Source: Bradyrhizobium sp. AZCC 1610 | GTDB lineage: Bacteria; Pseudomonadota; Alphaproteobacteria; Rhizobiales; Xanthobacteraceae | Length of the DNA stretch: 64,000 nucleotides | Direction of reading: 5' to 3' | Assembly: GCF_036924515.1 (NCBI RefSeq) | Contig: NZ_JAZHRR010000001.1 | Location: 6,543,001-6,607,000, forward strand | In this document: positions 1 through 8,345 of the stretch, piece after piece | Position numbering within the stretch: position 1 is the stretch's first letter | Layout of the letters: every line of letters starts with the position of its first letter | Program-made: the position numbers and the translations under genes | The notes under the pieces: model-generated | What the model was told of the DNA's origin: nothing | Database searches by the model: none | What the model saw: only the letters and a program-made list of their open reading frames with translations

Positions 1-2
1 GG

Positions 3-179
3 CTCGACGAACTACGTGCTCTCGCGCAAGGAGGACGGATTACACTCGTTTTTGCAGCGCATGATAAGACTCATAACGACGCGGTCGTTCTGAGAGAGAT
101 CTTGCTTGGCCGGAGTATCACACGAGGGCCTCATTCTCGCTCGACTTCGCCCCACCGTAGCCGATCGGGGTTTCGCTAG
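3..179 (+). CDS. DUF488 (YeaO-type) protein, C-terminal part cut by window edge
   Basis: The third forward frame is open from the left edge to a TAG at 177-179. It reads LDELRALAQGGRITLVFAAHD, then HNDAVVLREILLG at about 70-115, which is the typical C-terminal end of the short DUF488 proteins related to YeaO. No start codon is in the window, so only roughly the last 58 residues are present. The last 20 residues after REILLG are Arg/Ser-rich and look like a run-on tail beyond the usual family end. Function of the family is not established. A second, different DUF488 gene lies at 829-1401. Confidence 0.6.
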   Translation, partial: LDELRALAQGGRITLVFAAHDKTHNDAVVLREILLGRSITRGPHSRSTSPHRSRSGFR

Positions 180-353
180 CCGAACGTCATCGATCGGATA
201 CTTTTTCGCTGAAGCGGCTTCGTCGCGTTCGTAGGTTCGCAAGACATTTGCAAACAGGCTGGCCGAGATTACATGTGTGAGGAGGCAGTTCGCCCAGTCG
301 ATCGCCCTCAGTGAACTCGGTGATCACTAATGATCGTTGCGAAAGAAACAATC

Positions 354-824
354 ATGAACGACTTCGAGCGAAATCGCGTTGAACAAAGGCCGCCTATCGT
401 CTTGACGGCATCGGACCGTGAAAGGTTGTTCGCGTTGCTTGGCGCCACGCCGGCGGCATCGAACACGGAGGTTGCTTGTTTTCTTCGCGAGGAGATCGAG
501 CGTGCGGTTGTTGCGCCAGATGATGTCGCGCCTAATTCGGTCGTAAGGCTCGATTGTGACGTAAAATTCGTGGATCACGCAGATGCACGAATTCATCAAG
601 CTCAACTTGTCTTCCCGGGAGAGGCTCAGCGCTGCCACTGCATCTCAGTGCTCAGTCCAATCGGAAGTGCGTTGATCGGTCTTGGGCCGGGGCAATCGAT
701 TCGTTGGATCGAGCAAGGTAGAGAGCGTAGCCTCGCGGTTCTTGAAGTGGGATCGAGGAAAACGTCGGCAATGCGGCGGCTAATGAAAGTTACGAAGGAG
801 CATCCTAGTCGAACGGAAGCTTAG
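354..824 (+). CDS. Rnk/GreA-like regulator of nucleoside diphosphate kinase family
   Basis: The product is about 156 residues. It has an N-terminal PPIVLTASDRERL segment (short helical arm) and a C-terminal GreA/GreB-type domain with a FPGEAQ strand and the family signature LSPIGSALIGLGPGQ near residues 110-125. Rnk proteins are truncated relatives of GreA that bind RNA polymerase, and in E. coli Rnk affects nucleoside diphosphate kinase levels. An ATG at 330 is also in frame; 354 was chosen because homology begins just after it. The tail after the GreA domain is Lys/Arg-rich and longer than in the other two copies in this window (23873-24265 and 39334-39714). It is followed after 4 bp by a DUF488 gene, so the two are probably co-transcribed. 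Confidence 0.75.
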   Translation: MNDFERNRVEQRPPIVLTASDRERLFALLGATPAASNTEVACFLREEIERAVVAPDDVAPNSVVRLDCDVKFVDHADARIHQAQLVFPGEAQRCHCISVLSPIGSALIGLGPGQSIRWIEQGRERSLAVLEVGSRKTSAMRRLMKVTKEHPSRTEA

Positions 825-828
825 AGAC

Positions 829-1401
829 ATGACGCTTCGATCCTTTACAATCGGGCATTCCACCCGCTCCTTCAGTGAGTTCGTGAACTTGCTGCGGCCG
901 CAAGAGGTTAAGCTTGTCGTCGATGTTCGAAGCATTCCGCGCTCCCTGACCAATCCCCAGTACAATGCGACCCGGTTCGCTAACGCACTGTCCGAGTGTG
1001 AAATCGGCTATGAACATATCCCCGAGCTAGGGGGACTCCGCGGCAGGGGGCGAGACGTTCCGGCGAACGTAAATGCATTCTGGGAGAATCGGAGCTTTCA
1101 CAATTATGCGGACTACGCAATGAGCGATGAGTTTCGGTCCGGCCTCGCCAGGCTGCGCAAACTTGGGCACGGGACCACATCTGCAATAATGTGTGCCGAG
1201 GCCGTCTGGTGGCGATGCCATCGAAGGATAATTACTGACTATCTCATCACGGCGGGCGAGACGGTATTCCACATCTTGGGGACCAATCAGGTCGTGCCAG
1301 CATCTCTCACTCGAGAGGCTGTGCTGTTGCCAGACGGCTCGCTGTCCTACCCGGGCCCTCCTTTTCCTAGAACAAAATGCTTGCAGCAAAGCGCTAATTG
1401 A
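829..1401 (+). CDS. DUF488 domain protein
   Basis: A 190-residue protein that opens with the FTIGHSTRS motif typical of DUF488 proteins. It continues with VVDVRSIPRS (about residues 32-41) and a central CAEAVWWRCHRRII segment with the conserved Cys-Ala-Glu and the Trp-Arg-Cys-His block. These residues form the supposed active-site pocket of the family, whose reaction is unknown. It starts 4 bp after the Rnk-like gene and is likely in one transcript with it. The stop codon overlaps the first base pairs of a repeated 14-bp element (1400-1413). Confidence 0.85.
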   Translation: MTLRSFTIGHSTRSFSEFVNLLRPQEVKLVVDVRSIPRSLTNPQYNATRFANALSECEIGYEHIPELGGLRGRGRDVPANVNAFWENRSFHNYADYAMSDEFRSGLARLRKLGHGTTSAIMCAEAVWWRCHRRIITDYLITAGETVFHILGTNQVVPASLTREAVLLPDGSLSYPGPPFPRTKCLQQSAN

Positions 1402-1413
1402 ATTCGTTTGTCT
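1400..1413 (+). promoter_or_regulatory. Repeated 14-bp element, copy A
   Basis: GAATTCGTTTGTCT, reading toward the small membrane protein gene that starts 82 bp downstream. The same word or a close variant occurs at 5594-5607, 7075-7088, 16475-16488 and 25230-25243, each time on the strand that points to the next gene. Inferred to be a shared regulator binding site. Confidence 0.5.
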
Positions 1414-1495
1414 GAACCGAAGGTCACGCCTACTTCTTCCTTAACGCATCCCTTCGATTTGGAACCGCAGGCAAAGAGAGCGTTATGGAGGCATC

Positions 1496-1777
1496 ATGTT
1501 TACCCGGAAACGCCCGTATCTGATCTCGGCGGTCCTTTTGTTGGCCGTCGCGATCCCCCCTACCGGCCTTTTGCTTCTGACTCGTACACCTCTTCTGCTG
1601 GAATCGATGAGTGTGATCGCACTAGCGTTCTCAGCCATCGTGGCACTGGCCGCGTGGTGCTTGTCGTCCGATCGTCACGGCGCCGGCATTACCTTGTGGG
1701 ATGTTTCGGGCGCGTATGCATTCATTGGATTTGCAGCGGGAATGCTTAGCGATCCGCAACAAGTGCTAGAGCTCTGA
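1496..1777 (+). CDS. Small membrane protein of unknown function
   Basis: A 93-residue protein with a strong ribosome binding site (GGAGG, six bases before the ATG). It has three hydrophobic stretches: residues 7-27, 34-56 and about 66-84, so it should be an inner-membrane protein with two or three passes. I do not recognise the family. It is about 90 bp upstream of a TerC-like gene on the same strand, and a copy of the repeated 14-bp element lies upstream, so it may be the first gene of a small membrane-stress transcript. Confidence 0.65.
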   Translation: MFTRKRPYLISAVLLLAVAIPPTGLLLLTRTPLLLESMSVIALAFSAIVALAAWCLSSDRHGAGITLWDVSGAYAFIGFAAGMLSDPQQVLEL

Positions 1778-1864
1778 TCTGTGTCATCGGCGCCAGTTCG
1801 ATAATGGATCTGACAAATCGTCCAACAGACCGGATCGCCCCTCGGGAAGTCAGCCGTCTCGACC

Positions 1865-2519
1865 ATGCTCCATTTCATTTCAAACGAAGTCATGGCACTA
1901 CTTCAAGTCGTTATGATCGACTTGGTCTTGGCCGGTGACAACGCCATTGTCATCGGCTTGGCCGCGGCAGGATTACCGCTGCAGCAACGCACGAAAGCTG
2001 TGCTGGTAGGTATAGTCGCAGCGACCGTCCTGCGCATAACGTTCGCTGCAGCCACTTCCCAGTTGTTACAGGTCGTCGGCCTAGTGCTTGCGGGTGGCGT
2101 TCTTTTGCTTTGGGTGAGCTGGAAGATGTTCCGAGAGTTGCGGCTCTCCGCTGAGGGGCAGGACGACGCTATCGAAGCAATGAGCAATATGGACATCAAT
2201 GATGACGGGACAATTGTAACTCATGCGCCGCGGAAGTCCTTTGCTCAGGCTGCAAGTCAGATCATTGTGGCCGACGTCTCAATGTCCCTCGACAACGTGC
2301 TGGCTTATTGCAGGAGCCGCGCGAGAGCATCTTTCTGTTCTGATTATTGGGCTTGGCTTATCAGTTGCTCTGATGGGGATAGCGGCGGGCTATATCGCTC
2401 GCCTATTGCACAGGCACCGGTGGATCGCATATGCGGGATTGCTTGTAATCCTGTATGTCGCCGTAGATATGATCTGGCGCGGGATGAGCGAGGTTTGGCC
2501 GCTGATAGGGCAATCATGA
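1865..2519 (+). pseudogene. TerC/YjbE-family membrane protein, frameshifted
   Basis: The first 147 codons encode a TerC-family protein: DLVLAGDNAIVIGLAAAGLP carries the conserved Asp-Asn pair in helix 1, and IIVADVSMSLDNVLA the second conserved Asp-Asn motif. At 2305-2306 the frame is lost. Removing one T from GCTTATTGC restores VLAIAGAAREH and the rest of the protein (IIGLGLSVALMGIAAGY, then two more hydrophobic helices), ending in the TGA at 2517-2519. The gene is therefore complete apart from a one-base insertion. The family is linked to metal or tellurite resistance and to export of Mn. The lesion could be real or a sequencing error. Confidence 0.85.
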
Positions 2520-2796
2520 TTGCTGATGGGTATCAGCCCGGCCTTGCTGCCTTTGCGTGACGCGAGCCCACGGGGTACGTGCAGACTTGGAAGAGCCGGC
2601 GGCGGCGTGATATTCTGATCGAGCGCAATTATAGATACTTGGGGTGATAACCGTTTAATCAAGACGGTCGAAGGCGGGTGCCGTTTTGTCACCAACTTGC
2701 TTCGACACCGTTCTATCATTTCTCGACTGAGAAGGTACGGTGATCTTTGAGACGTTCGCGCCTCTTAATTCGTCCGAGAACGATCTGCCACGCGAG

Positions 2797-3668
2797 TTAA
2801 TGCCTGTGCTTGTGCGTGCTCAATAGTGCATGACCGCGGGGATGATCGAGACCTCCTTCCGAAAGCCACGCGTCCGTGCTCCTCGCTGCCCGTTCGATCA
2901 ACTCGCTGGTCCTCGGGAAATCATACGGCGATTCGGTCAGCGGACAGAGCGGCGGCACAACAAAATAGTCGATGTTATGATCAAGGCCCCGCAACTCGTT
3001 TACTAGTTGACGCGCGATCAGCAAAGTCAGCGCGTGCAGGGCATTAGCGACGGCCCCGGCCGGCGGCTTCTCGAGAGCGCAGGCGTAACCGGTAGGGAGA
3101 ACAAACAGGCGCCGCGCGCCACGGGCAACCGCTACGGTGACCGGGGTGCTGCTCGATACCGCTCCATCCGCAAGATAAAGATCGTTGAAGTGCACTGGCT
3201 CGAACGCCGCCGGAACGGCAGCGCTCGCGATGATGGCTCGCGCCGCCGGACCTTCCGACATTACGACGGTACCGCCGGTCAAAATGTCGGTCGCAACGAT
3301 ATGCACCGGAAGTTTTGCATCCTCCAGATTGCAGTAGCCGAGATTGTCATCGACGAGCTGGCGCAGTGCATCCGACGTAACAAGAAAGTCCCGCCGATAC
3401 AGAAAGCCCATTACCGTCCGCCACGTCAATGGAAACACGTCGCTCCGGCGCAATCCGCGCCAGATCGTGTCCAGCCGTTGGATCCCTTCAACCGTGGGTT
3501 TCCCGCGTAGTAGGCGCCATTGAGCGCGCCGACGCTTGATCCGACGACCATGTCGGCGACAATCCCGCGGCTCGTCAGCGAATGCAGCATGCCGACGTGA
3601 ATGGCACCCAAGCTGCCACCACCTGCGAACACAAAAGCGGTTCTCGATCGCTCGTCGTAGCTGGACAC
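2797..3668 (-). pseudogene. Patatin-like phospholipase, frameshifted
   Basis: The N-terminal part, from the ATG at 3668, has the oxyanion-hole motif FAGGGSLGAIHVGML and the nucleophile elbow GSSVGALNGAYYAG (Gly-x-Ser-x-Gly). After YYAG at about 3508 the frame must move by one base to continue as KPTVEGIQRLDTIW and on to the catalytic Asp in LADGAVSSSTPV. Inserting one base in the GGGAAA run restores a protein of about 290 residues, the usual length for bacterial patatins of the RssA/YlbK kind. These are serine lipid acyl hydrolases. The longer open frame that reaches to 3762 has no homology at its start. No partner genes are evident. Confidence 0.85.
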
Positions 3669-3796
3669 GGGATGCTGGCTCCTGCGTTTGGAAGGGCTTC
3701 ACTCCAAGGTTGTGCGGACGCGAACCCGCGAATTGGCAGTAGAGAGCGACATCTGCGCACACTCCTCATGCTGAACTGCTCGGAACGATTCTGAAA

Positions 3797-3824
3797 CGCG
3801 GCGTCATAGCGCGGACACGCCGCG
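3797..3824 (-). terminator. GC-rich hairpin after Rieske-FAD gene
   Basis: CGCGGCGT pairs perfectly with ACGCCGCG (8-bp stem, 12-base loop) just beyond the stop codon of the Rieske-FAD gene on the minus strand. No clear T-run follows, so it may be a weak or Rho-assisted terminator. Confidence 0.4.
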
Positions 3825-3841
3825 ACAACAGTCAGGCGACA

Positions 3842-5368
3842 TCACCGCATCGCGTTTCGCTCCATGGCTAGTTCGGCCTGCAGGCTGGCAAGGTCGCGGT
3901 AGATCGAGGCGACCGCAAGCACGCGACCCTTGCTTTTGTACTTCAGCAGGCAGTCCCTGGCCGCGATGCTACTGTCGAGAGCAATCTCATCCCACGTCTC
4001 CGCGTGACCGACGTAGTTGATCCTTACGTCGTAATGCTTACTCCAAAAAAATGGCACCGCATCGAACGCCTCACGCTGTCCCAGCATGTTCCGAGCGGCG
4101 GTTTGTCCCTGACGCTCCGCCACCACCCAATGCTCGACCCGGATATTTTCGCCTGAATGCGGATCGGGCCAGCGCGCGATATCACCCGCCGCATAGATCC
4201 CGGCGACGCTGGTTTCAAGATAGGCATTCACGGTAACTCCGCGCTCCAGCGATAGACGAGCCCGTTCGGCGAGGCCGAGCCGCGGACGCACGCCGACGCC
4301 GACGACCACAACGTCGGTCTCCAACACGCCACCGCTTTTCAGTATCACGCGTTTGCCATCGATCTCGGCCACGGTATCACCGAGATGAAAGATAACGCCC
4401 TGCTCTTCGTGCAGCGCGCGTACGAATTCTCCCATATCGGGGCCAAGCACGCGCTCCATCGGCCGTTGCTCCGGCGCGACGACGTGGACTTCGATGTCTC
4501 GTGCACGCAATGCCGCCGCGGCCTCGAGGCCGATGAAGCTGGCACCGATCACGAGAGCGCGGCGTGCGCCGTTCAGAGACCAGATGATCGCCCGACAATC
4601 CCCAAGCGAGCGCAGCGTGTGGAAGTGCGGCTGGTCCGCGCCCGGGATCGGCAACTTCACCGGCTCCGCACCTGTCGCCAGCAGTAAGCGGTCGAAGGGG
4701 ATATCGCCGCCACCTGCGATGACGACGTTGCGTGCCTTGGTGTCGATCGAGAGGACCTCTGTGTTGAGCCGCAGATCGATACCGGCTTCAGCGTAGAAGC
4801 TACCTAGACCCAACGGCAACCATTCTTCCGGCGCGGTGCCAGCGAGATATTCCTTTGACAGGTTCGGCCGATCGACTGGCGACACGGTATCGTTGCTCAG
4901 CAAGACAATGCTGCCGCGAAACTCCTGCCGCCTCAACATCTCCGCCGCAGCGAATCCCGCTGCTCCGCCGCCGACGATCACGATCTTGCCGGGCGCATCA
5001 ACGGGTCTCTTGCCACGCGGCTTCGGCTGTTCGCGCTTTTGCCGAACGAAGATGTAATCGCCCTCGTACTCGATCTGCCAGACCGCGAGCGGGGTGAGCG
5101 CCGGTGCGCGGGTTGCTTCCCCGGTGCGCAAATCAAAACAGGCGTGGTGCCAGGGGCAGCGGATGCCGTCGCCGACCACGAGCCCTTCGGCGAGCGGTCC
5201 GTGATAGTGACTGCAATGCGCGTCGACGGCGAAGATCTCCGGGCCGAAGCGTACCAGCAGAACATCCTGATCGCCGACATGCCCAAGTAGGGTCTCGCTC
5301 GTGAACACGCTCAGCGCGATGCCTTGCGTAAGGTCCGGACCACTGGACTTGGCTCTTTTTTCCACCAT
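3842..5368 (-). CDS. Rieske-FAD NAD(P)H oxidoreductase (fused Rieske and ferredoxin-reductase-like domains)
   Basis: A 508-residue protein. Residues about 13-112 form a Rieske [2Fe-2S] domain with CSHYHGPL and CPWHHACFD (Cys-x-His and Cys-x2-His ligand pairs). Residues about 128-500 form a pyridine-nucleotide-disulfide reductase-like domain with IVIVGGGAAGFAAAEMLRR for FAD, ALVIGASFIGLEAAAALRAR for NAD(P)H, and IYAAGDIARWPDPHSG for the FAD ribityl. There is no redox-active Cys pair in the flavin domain, so this resembles AIF-like and ferredoxin/rubredoxin reductases that pass electrons between NAD(P)H and an iron-sulfur partner. The natural partner is unknown. A homologue along the full length is at 8346-9920. 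One copy of the repeated 14-bp element lies 225 bp upstream. Confidence 0.88.
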   Translation of the reverse strand: MVEKRAKSSGPDLTQGIALSVFTSETLLGHVGDQDVLLVRFGPEIFAVDAHCSHYHGPLAEGLVVGDGIRCPWHHACFDLRTGEATRAPALTPLAVWQIEYEGDYIFVRQKREQPKPRGKRPVDAPGKIVIVGGGAAGFAAAEMLRRQEFRGSIVLLSNDTVSPVDRPNLSKEYLAGTAPEEWLPLGLGSFYAEAGIDLRLNTEVLSIDTKARNVVIAGGGDIPFDRLLLATGAEPVKLPIPGADQPHFHTLRSLGDCRAIIWSLNGARRALVIGASFIGLEAAAALRARDIEVHVVAPEQRPMERVLGPDMGEFVRALHEEQGVIFHLGDTVAEIDGKRVILKSGGVLETDVVVVGVGVRPRLGLAERARLSLERGVTVNAYLETSVAGIYAAGDIARWPDPHSGENIRVEHWVVAERQGQTAARNMLGQREAFDAVPFFWSKHYDVRINYVGHAETWDEIALDSSIAARDCLLKYKSKGRVLAVASIYRDLASLQAELAMERNAMR

Positions 5369-5778
5369 GTTTCCTCCTTCAGGGGCCGCTATCGAACGGC
5401 CATGCAGAGAAACTCCTGTCGGGTCAGCACGCTGTGCGCAAGCAGCCCAACATCCGGCTAGTGATCAGATCTGTGCCGGGCTTGTGCACGCCGCGGGGTG
5501 GTCATGCAGTGACGAGTTGTCTTGACAATTACGCCAACGCCCTGCTGCAAGCACATCGTCGGCCGCTAGCATCGTGAGCCTAGCGCATACTTCAGACAAA
5601 CGAATTTAGTTGAGATTTAATAACACACTTCATGCTGCGTGGTTGATAACGGGCGGCCCGAAGTGCGCCCCGAGCTATTTTGGACGCGTTCTGTGTGGCG
5701 CGGCGTTAGGGAGCCTGGAACTCTACGGAATCCGGCGCGTTGCGAATCTCACACCTAAAACCGTACGGAGAGTACTTC
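5369..5778. other. Intergenic region between divergent genes
   Basis: About 410 bp between the Rieske-FAD gene (leftward) and the DUF2945 gene (rightward). I see no supported gene. It holds a repeated regulatory-looking element at 5594-5607, within an AT-rich stretch (about 5590-5635) that may contain the promoter. Confidence 0.5.
5594..5607 (-). promoter_or_regulatory. Repeated 14-bp element, copy B
   Basis: AAATTCGTTTGTCT on the minus strand, pointing to the Rieske-FAD gene. On the plus strand the flank continues as AGTTGAG, which nearly repeats TGTTGAG beside copy D upstream of the formate dehydrogenase operon, so the similarity extends to about 21 bp. Confidence 0.55.
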
Positions 5779-5994
5779 ATGGAAAAGCGGTTCGCAGTTG
5801 GCAATCATGTGACGTGGAATTCGGAAGCAGGATACGTGAGCGGCACGATTATCAGGGTCCACCTCAAGGATGTTAACTACAAAGGACATATGCACCGCGC
5901 CAGCAAGGATGAACCGCAGTATGAAATCCAGAGCGATAAGGCCGACCACATCGCGATGCATAAAGGCGCGGCTCTGAATAAGACTAATGGCTGA
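5779..5994 (+). CDS. DUF2945 / HVA1-type Tudor-like small protein
   Basis: A 71-residue protein starting at an ATG with ACGGAG eight bases before it. It begins FAVGNHVTWNSEAGYVSGTI and later has QYEIQSDKADHIAMHKGAAL, the typical SH3/Tudor-like fold of DUF2945 (also called hypervirulence-associated protein domain). These are small soluble proteins of unclear function, often found near stress genes in soil proteobacteria. The open frame extends upstream to 5740, but the ribosome binding site and the homology favour 5779. Confidence 0.8.
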   Translation: MEKRFAVGNHVTWNSEAGYVSGTIIRVHLKDVNYKGHMHRASKDEPQYEIQSDKADHIAMHKGAALNKTNG

Positions 5995-6188
5995 GAGCCG
6001 CACCGATCGCCGAATGGCTAACGCGCCGGCCACAAATTTCGACGGGACACTCTCCTGACGAATGAAGAAAATGGGTGGCGCATTGTGGAGTCACGATACG
6101 AATGTCTCTCGACTGCGCAACGATCGCACAGATGACGCCGTCCTTTATCGACGAGCTTTGAAGGTTGGCCGTCAAGGCTTGCCGTCGA

Positions 6189-7037
6189 TTATTCTACTTC
6201 TACCTTTGCGACAGCGCGCAACACGGTGAGCGCTGCACCCAATGTACCGGCATCTACGTTCGCCGAGTGCGTGGCATAGACCGGGAAAGAGAAATGAGGC
6301 GCGCCCGGGACCAGATGGAGTTTTCCTGATGCCAGATGGGACTGAACCGCATGCATTCGGAAGTAACCAGACCCCCCCTCCGACAGAACATAATTGAGCG
6401 CCAGCGGACCAAGATTGGCCACCAAGCTCGGGGTTGTGTCCGGAAAACTTACCGCATGATGAAGGGAAAACTCCGGTCCCCATTCGACGTGAACGTATTT
6501 TGGATCATTTGCGCGATACGTCTTGAGGTCGGTTGTTACCAGCACGAGCTCTTCCTCAATCAGCAAGTCTATCTCTAAACCAGGTCGATGGTGGGGCGCG
6601 TACATGATCGCGATATCCACGAGTCCGGCCGCTACGTGCGTGATTAGATCTTGAGGAACGTCGACATGTACGCGAAGCGCTATGTCCGGATGCGAGCGCC
6701 GCATCATCCTGACCCACTCGAGCAGAAGCGGCTGCCACAAGCTGACCTCGCTTCCAACCGTCAAAACTGCGCGGTGTCCTTCAGGCACCGCGACCTGCTG
6801 TTTTGCGCGCTGCCACAGTTGTACGAATGTCGGAGCGTAACGAAGGAATTGTTCACCCGCTGGAGTGAGGCTCGCGCCGGCTTTATTGCGAACGAAAAGC
6901 GGTCGTCCGAGCTGCTGCTCAAGGAGACGCACCCGTGCGCTAACCGTCGTTTGTGCGACATGCAAACGGTCGGCGGCTTTGATGAAGCTCCCGGTGGAAA
7001 CGATCTCTATAAAAGTCCTGGCGAGCTCGATGTCCAT
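6189..7037 (-). CDS. LysR-family transcriptional regulator
   Basis: A 282-residue protein with an N-terminal winged helix-turn-helix (residues 1-60: ARTFIEIVSTGSFIKAADRL, AQTTVSARVRLLEQQLG) and a periplasmic-binding-protein-like effector domain from about residue 90. It is divergent from the cytochrome c gene, and the 206-bp gap contains the repeated element AAATTCGTTTGTCT at 7075-7088, 38 bp from the regulator's ATG. LysR proteins usually bind such divergent regions, so autoregulation and control of the cytochrome c operon are likely. The ligand cannot be told from sequence. A decayed second copy of the start of this gene with its upstream element lies at 25050-25243. Confidence 0.9.
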   Translation of the reverse strand: MDIELARTFIEIVSTGSFIKAADRLHVAQTTVSARVRLLEQQLGRPLFVRNKAGASLTPAGEQFLRYAPTFVQLWQRAKQQVAVPEGHRAVLTVGSEVSLWQPLLLEWVRMMRRSHPDIALRVHVDVPQDLITHVAAGLVDIAIMYAPHHRPGLEIDLLIEEELVLVTTDLKTYRANDPKYVHVEWGPEFSLHHAVSFPDTTPSLVANLGPLALNYVLSEGGSGYFRMHAVQSHLASGKLHLVPGAPHFSFPVYATHSANVDAGTLGAALTVLRAVAKVEVE

Positions 7038-7074
7038 GTTTTCATAGCATAATCAATAAGGACAAATGTCAATG

Positions 7075-7088
7075 AAATTCGTTTGTCT
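7075..7088 (+). promoter_or_regulatory. Repeated 14-bp element, copy C, in the LysR/cytochrome c divergent region
   Basis: AAATTCGTTTGTCT, 155 bp before the cytochrome c gene and 38 bp before the LysR start. A partial inverted partner, GGACAAATGTC, lies at 7060-7070, so GACAAA and TTTGTC face each other across this region, as expected for a LysR dimer or tetramer site. Confidence 0.6.
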
Positions 7089-7243
7089 GCGCTGTTGCTC
7101 GATGAGAGGGTAGCATTGACCAACGGGGACAAGAAAACTGATGCTCAAGTCGCGGCTTCGACAACCAGGTAGTACGAGCTTCCCCTCGTCATCAAAACAA
7201 GCGCATCAATGGTTAGCCGCGAGCTCTGCCCAGGAAGAAAAGA

Positions 7244-7657
7244 TTGAACCAAATCTCGATGCTAGTGCTTACGCTAATGCTTATCGCGGTCGGCTCAGCT
7301 CGAGGCCAGGATGCTGCCATCCCTGCGGGGAGCCCTGATGCCGGGGCTCTGGTCTTTAAGAAATGCATGGCCTGTCATCAAATCGGCCCTAACGCTCAAA
7401 ATGGAATCGCACCGGCGCTAAACGGCGTCGTTGGCCGGCCAGCCGGTCAGTATCCAAACTATAGCTACTCCTCAGCAAACAAGAACTCTGGTTTGGTGTG
7501 GGACGAGCGGACGTTATCCGCTTATCTTCGCGCGCCGGCCAAGATTGTACCTGGCACAAAGATGATCTTTTCCGGCCTGACGAAAAGTCAGGAAATATCA
7601 GACGTGATCGCTTACCTGAAACAATTCGACGCAGATGGCAAACAGAATACGCCATGA
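7244..7657 (+). CDS. Class I c-type cytochrome, periplasmic
   Basis: About 137 residues with a hydrophobic signal peptide (residues 1-21, ending SARG-Q). The single haem-binding motif is CMACH, and PGTKMIF supplies the axial Met, an arrangement like cytochrome c2/c550. The marked start is a TTG preceded by AGGAAG; an ATG at 7259 would still leave an export signal. It is the first gene of a probable operon with a glycine-zipper stress protein and a Rieske-FAD reductase. It may accept electrons in the periplasm, but no oxidase is in the window. Confidence 0.88.
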   Translation: MNQISMLVLTLMLIAVGSARGQDAAIPAGSPDAGALVFKKCMACHQIGPNAQNGIAPALNGVVGRPAGQYPNYSYSSANKNSGLVWDERTLSAYLRAPAKIVPGTKMIFSGLTKSQEISDVIAYLKQFDADGKQNTP

Positions 7658-7722
7658 TGGACGCCGGGATGAAGGAGATGGGTGCGCCATTTCCCCTGCT
7701 GAGTATTAATGAAAGAATTGAC

Positions 7723-8274
7723 ATGGACGATCAGCCAGACACCGTACGCGAAGCAGTTGGCGTCTTTGCCAGCGAGAACGATCTTCAGGCTGCAATAGAC
7801 GAGCTCCTGAGTTCCGGCTTCCATCGGGCCGAACTGAGCTTACTCGCCAGTCAAGAAGTGGTGAATGAAAAGCTCGGCAGTGGCTCTGCGAGCTTGCGCG
7901 TTGTGGCGGATGATCCCGTTGTTCCGCGAACGGCATATGTCTCGCCTGAGGCCATCGGGGACGCTCAAGGTGGCATAGTGAGCGGTCTTGTGTATGCAGG
8001 GGCAACGGCTGCGGCCGGAACGGTCCTTATTTCGGGCGGGGCAATCGTTGTTGCCGTCGTCGTGGGAGCATTAGTCGGCGCGACCGGAGGCATCGTCGGT
8101 GCGCTCCTAGCTAAGTGGCTGGGCGACAACCACGCGCAGTATCTGCAGACGCAAATCGATCATGGGGGTCTGCTGCTATGGGTGCGAACCCGGGACGTTA
8201 AGGCCGAGGATCGCGCAGTAGACGTCTTGAAGAGACATTCGTCACGAGATGTTCACGTGCATACGTTGCCGTAG
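7723..8274 (+). CDS. Membrane protein with general-stress (17M/YflT-like) N-terminal domain
   Basis: A 183-residue protein. Residues about 8-40 (AVGVFASENDLQAAIDELLSSGF) resemble the ferredoxin-like fold of general stress protein 17M. A glycine-rich membrane hairpin follows (about residues 85-135, with repeated GxxxG spacing: GGIVSGLVYAGA, GALVGATGGIVGALL), then a C-terminal domain with GGLLLWVRTRD and the end HVHTLP. Such proteins are common in rhizobia and are presumed stress-related inner-membrane proteins. The start at 7723 was chosen for its closeness to GAAAG and because the upstream frame overlaps the cytochrome gene. Confidence 0.7.
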   Translation: MDDQPDTVREAVGVFASENDLQAAIDELLSSGFHRAELSLLASQEVVNEKLGSGSASLRVVADDPVVPRTAYVSPEAIGDAQGGIVSGLVYAGATAAAGTVLISGGAIVVAVVVGALVGATGGIVGALLAKWLGDNHAQYLQTQIDHGGLLLWVRTRDVKAEDRAVDVLKRHSSRDVHVHTLP

Positions 8275-8345
8275 GGCTACGCGGAGTTAGTTTGAGGCGA
8301 TGTAATCTGCCCACCAATGCGCCCCCGCATCGTCGAAAGGGAGAG

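Noticed and set aside
12..242. Minus-strand frame of 76 codons at the left edge
   Set aside because: The opposite strand here encodes the end of a DUF488 protein, and the frame shows no domain or ribosome binding site.
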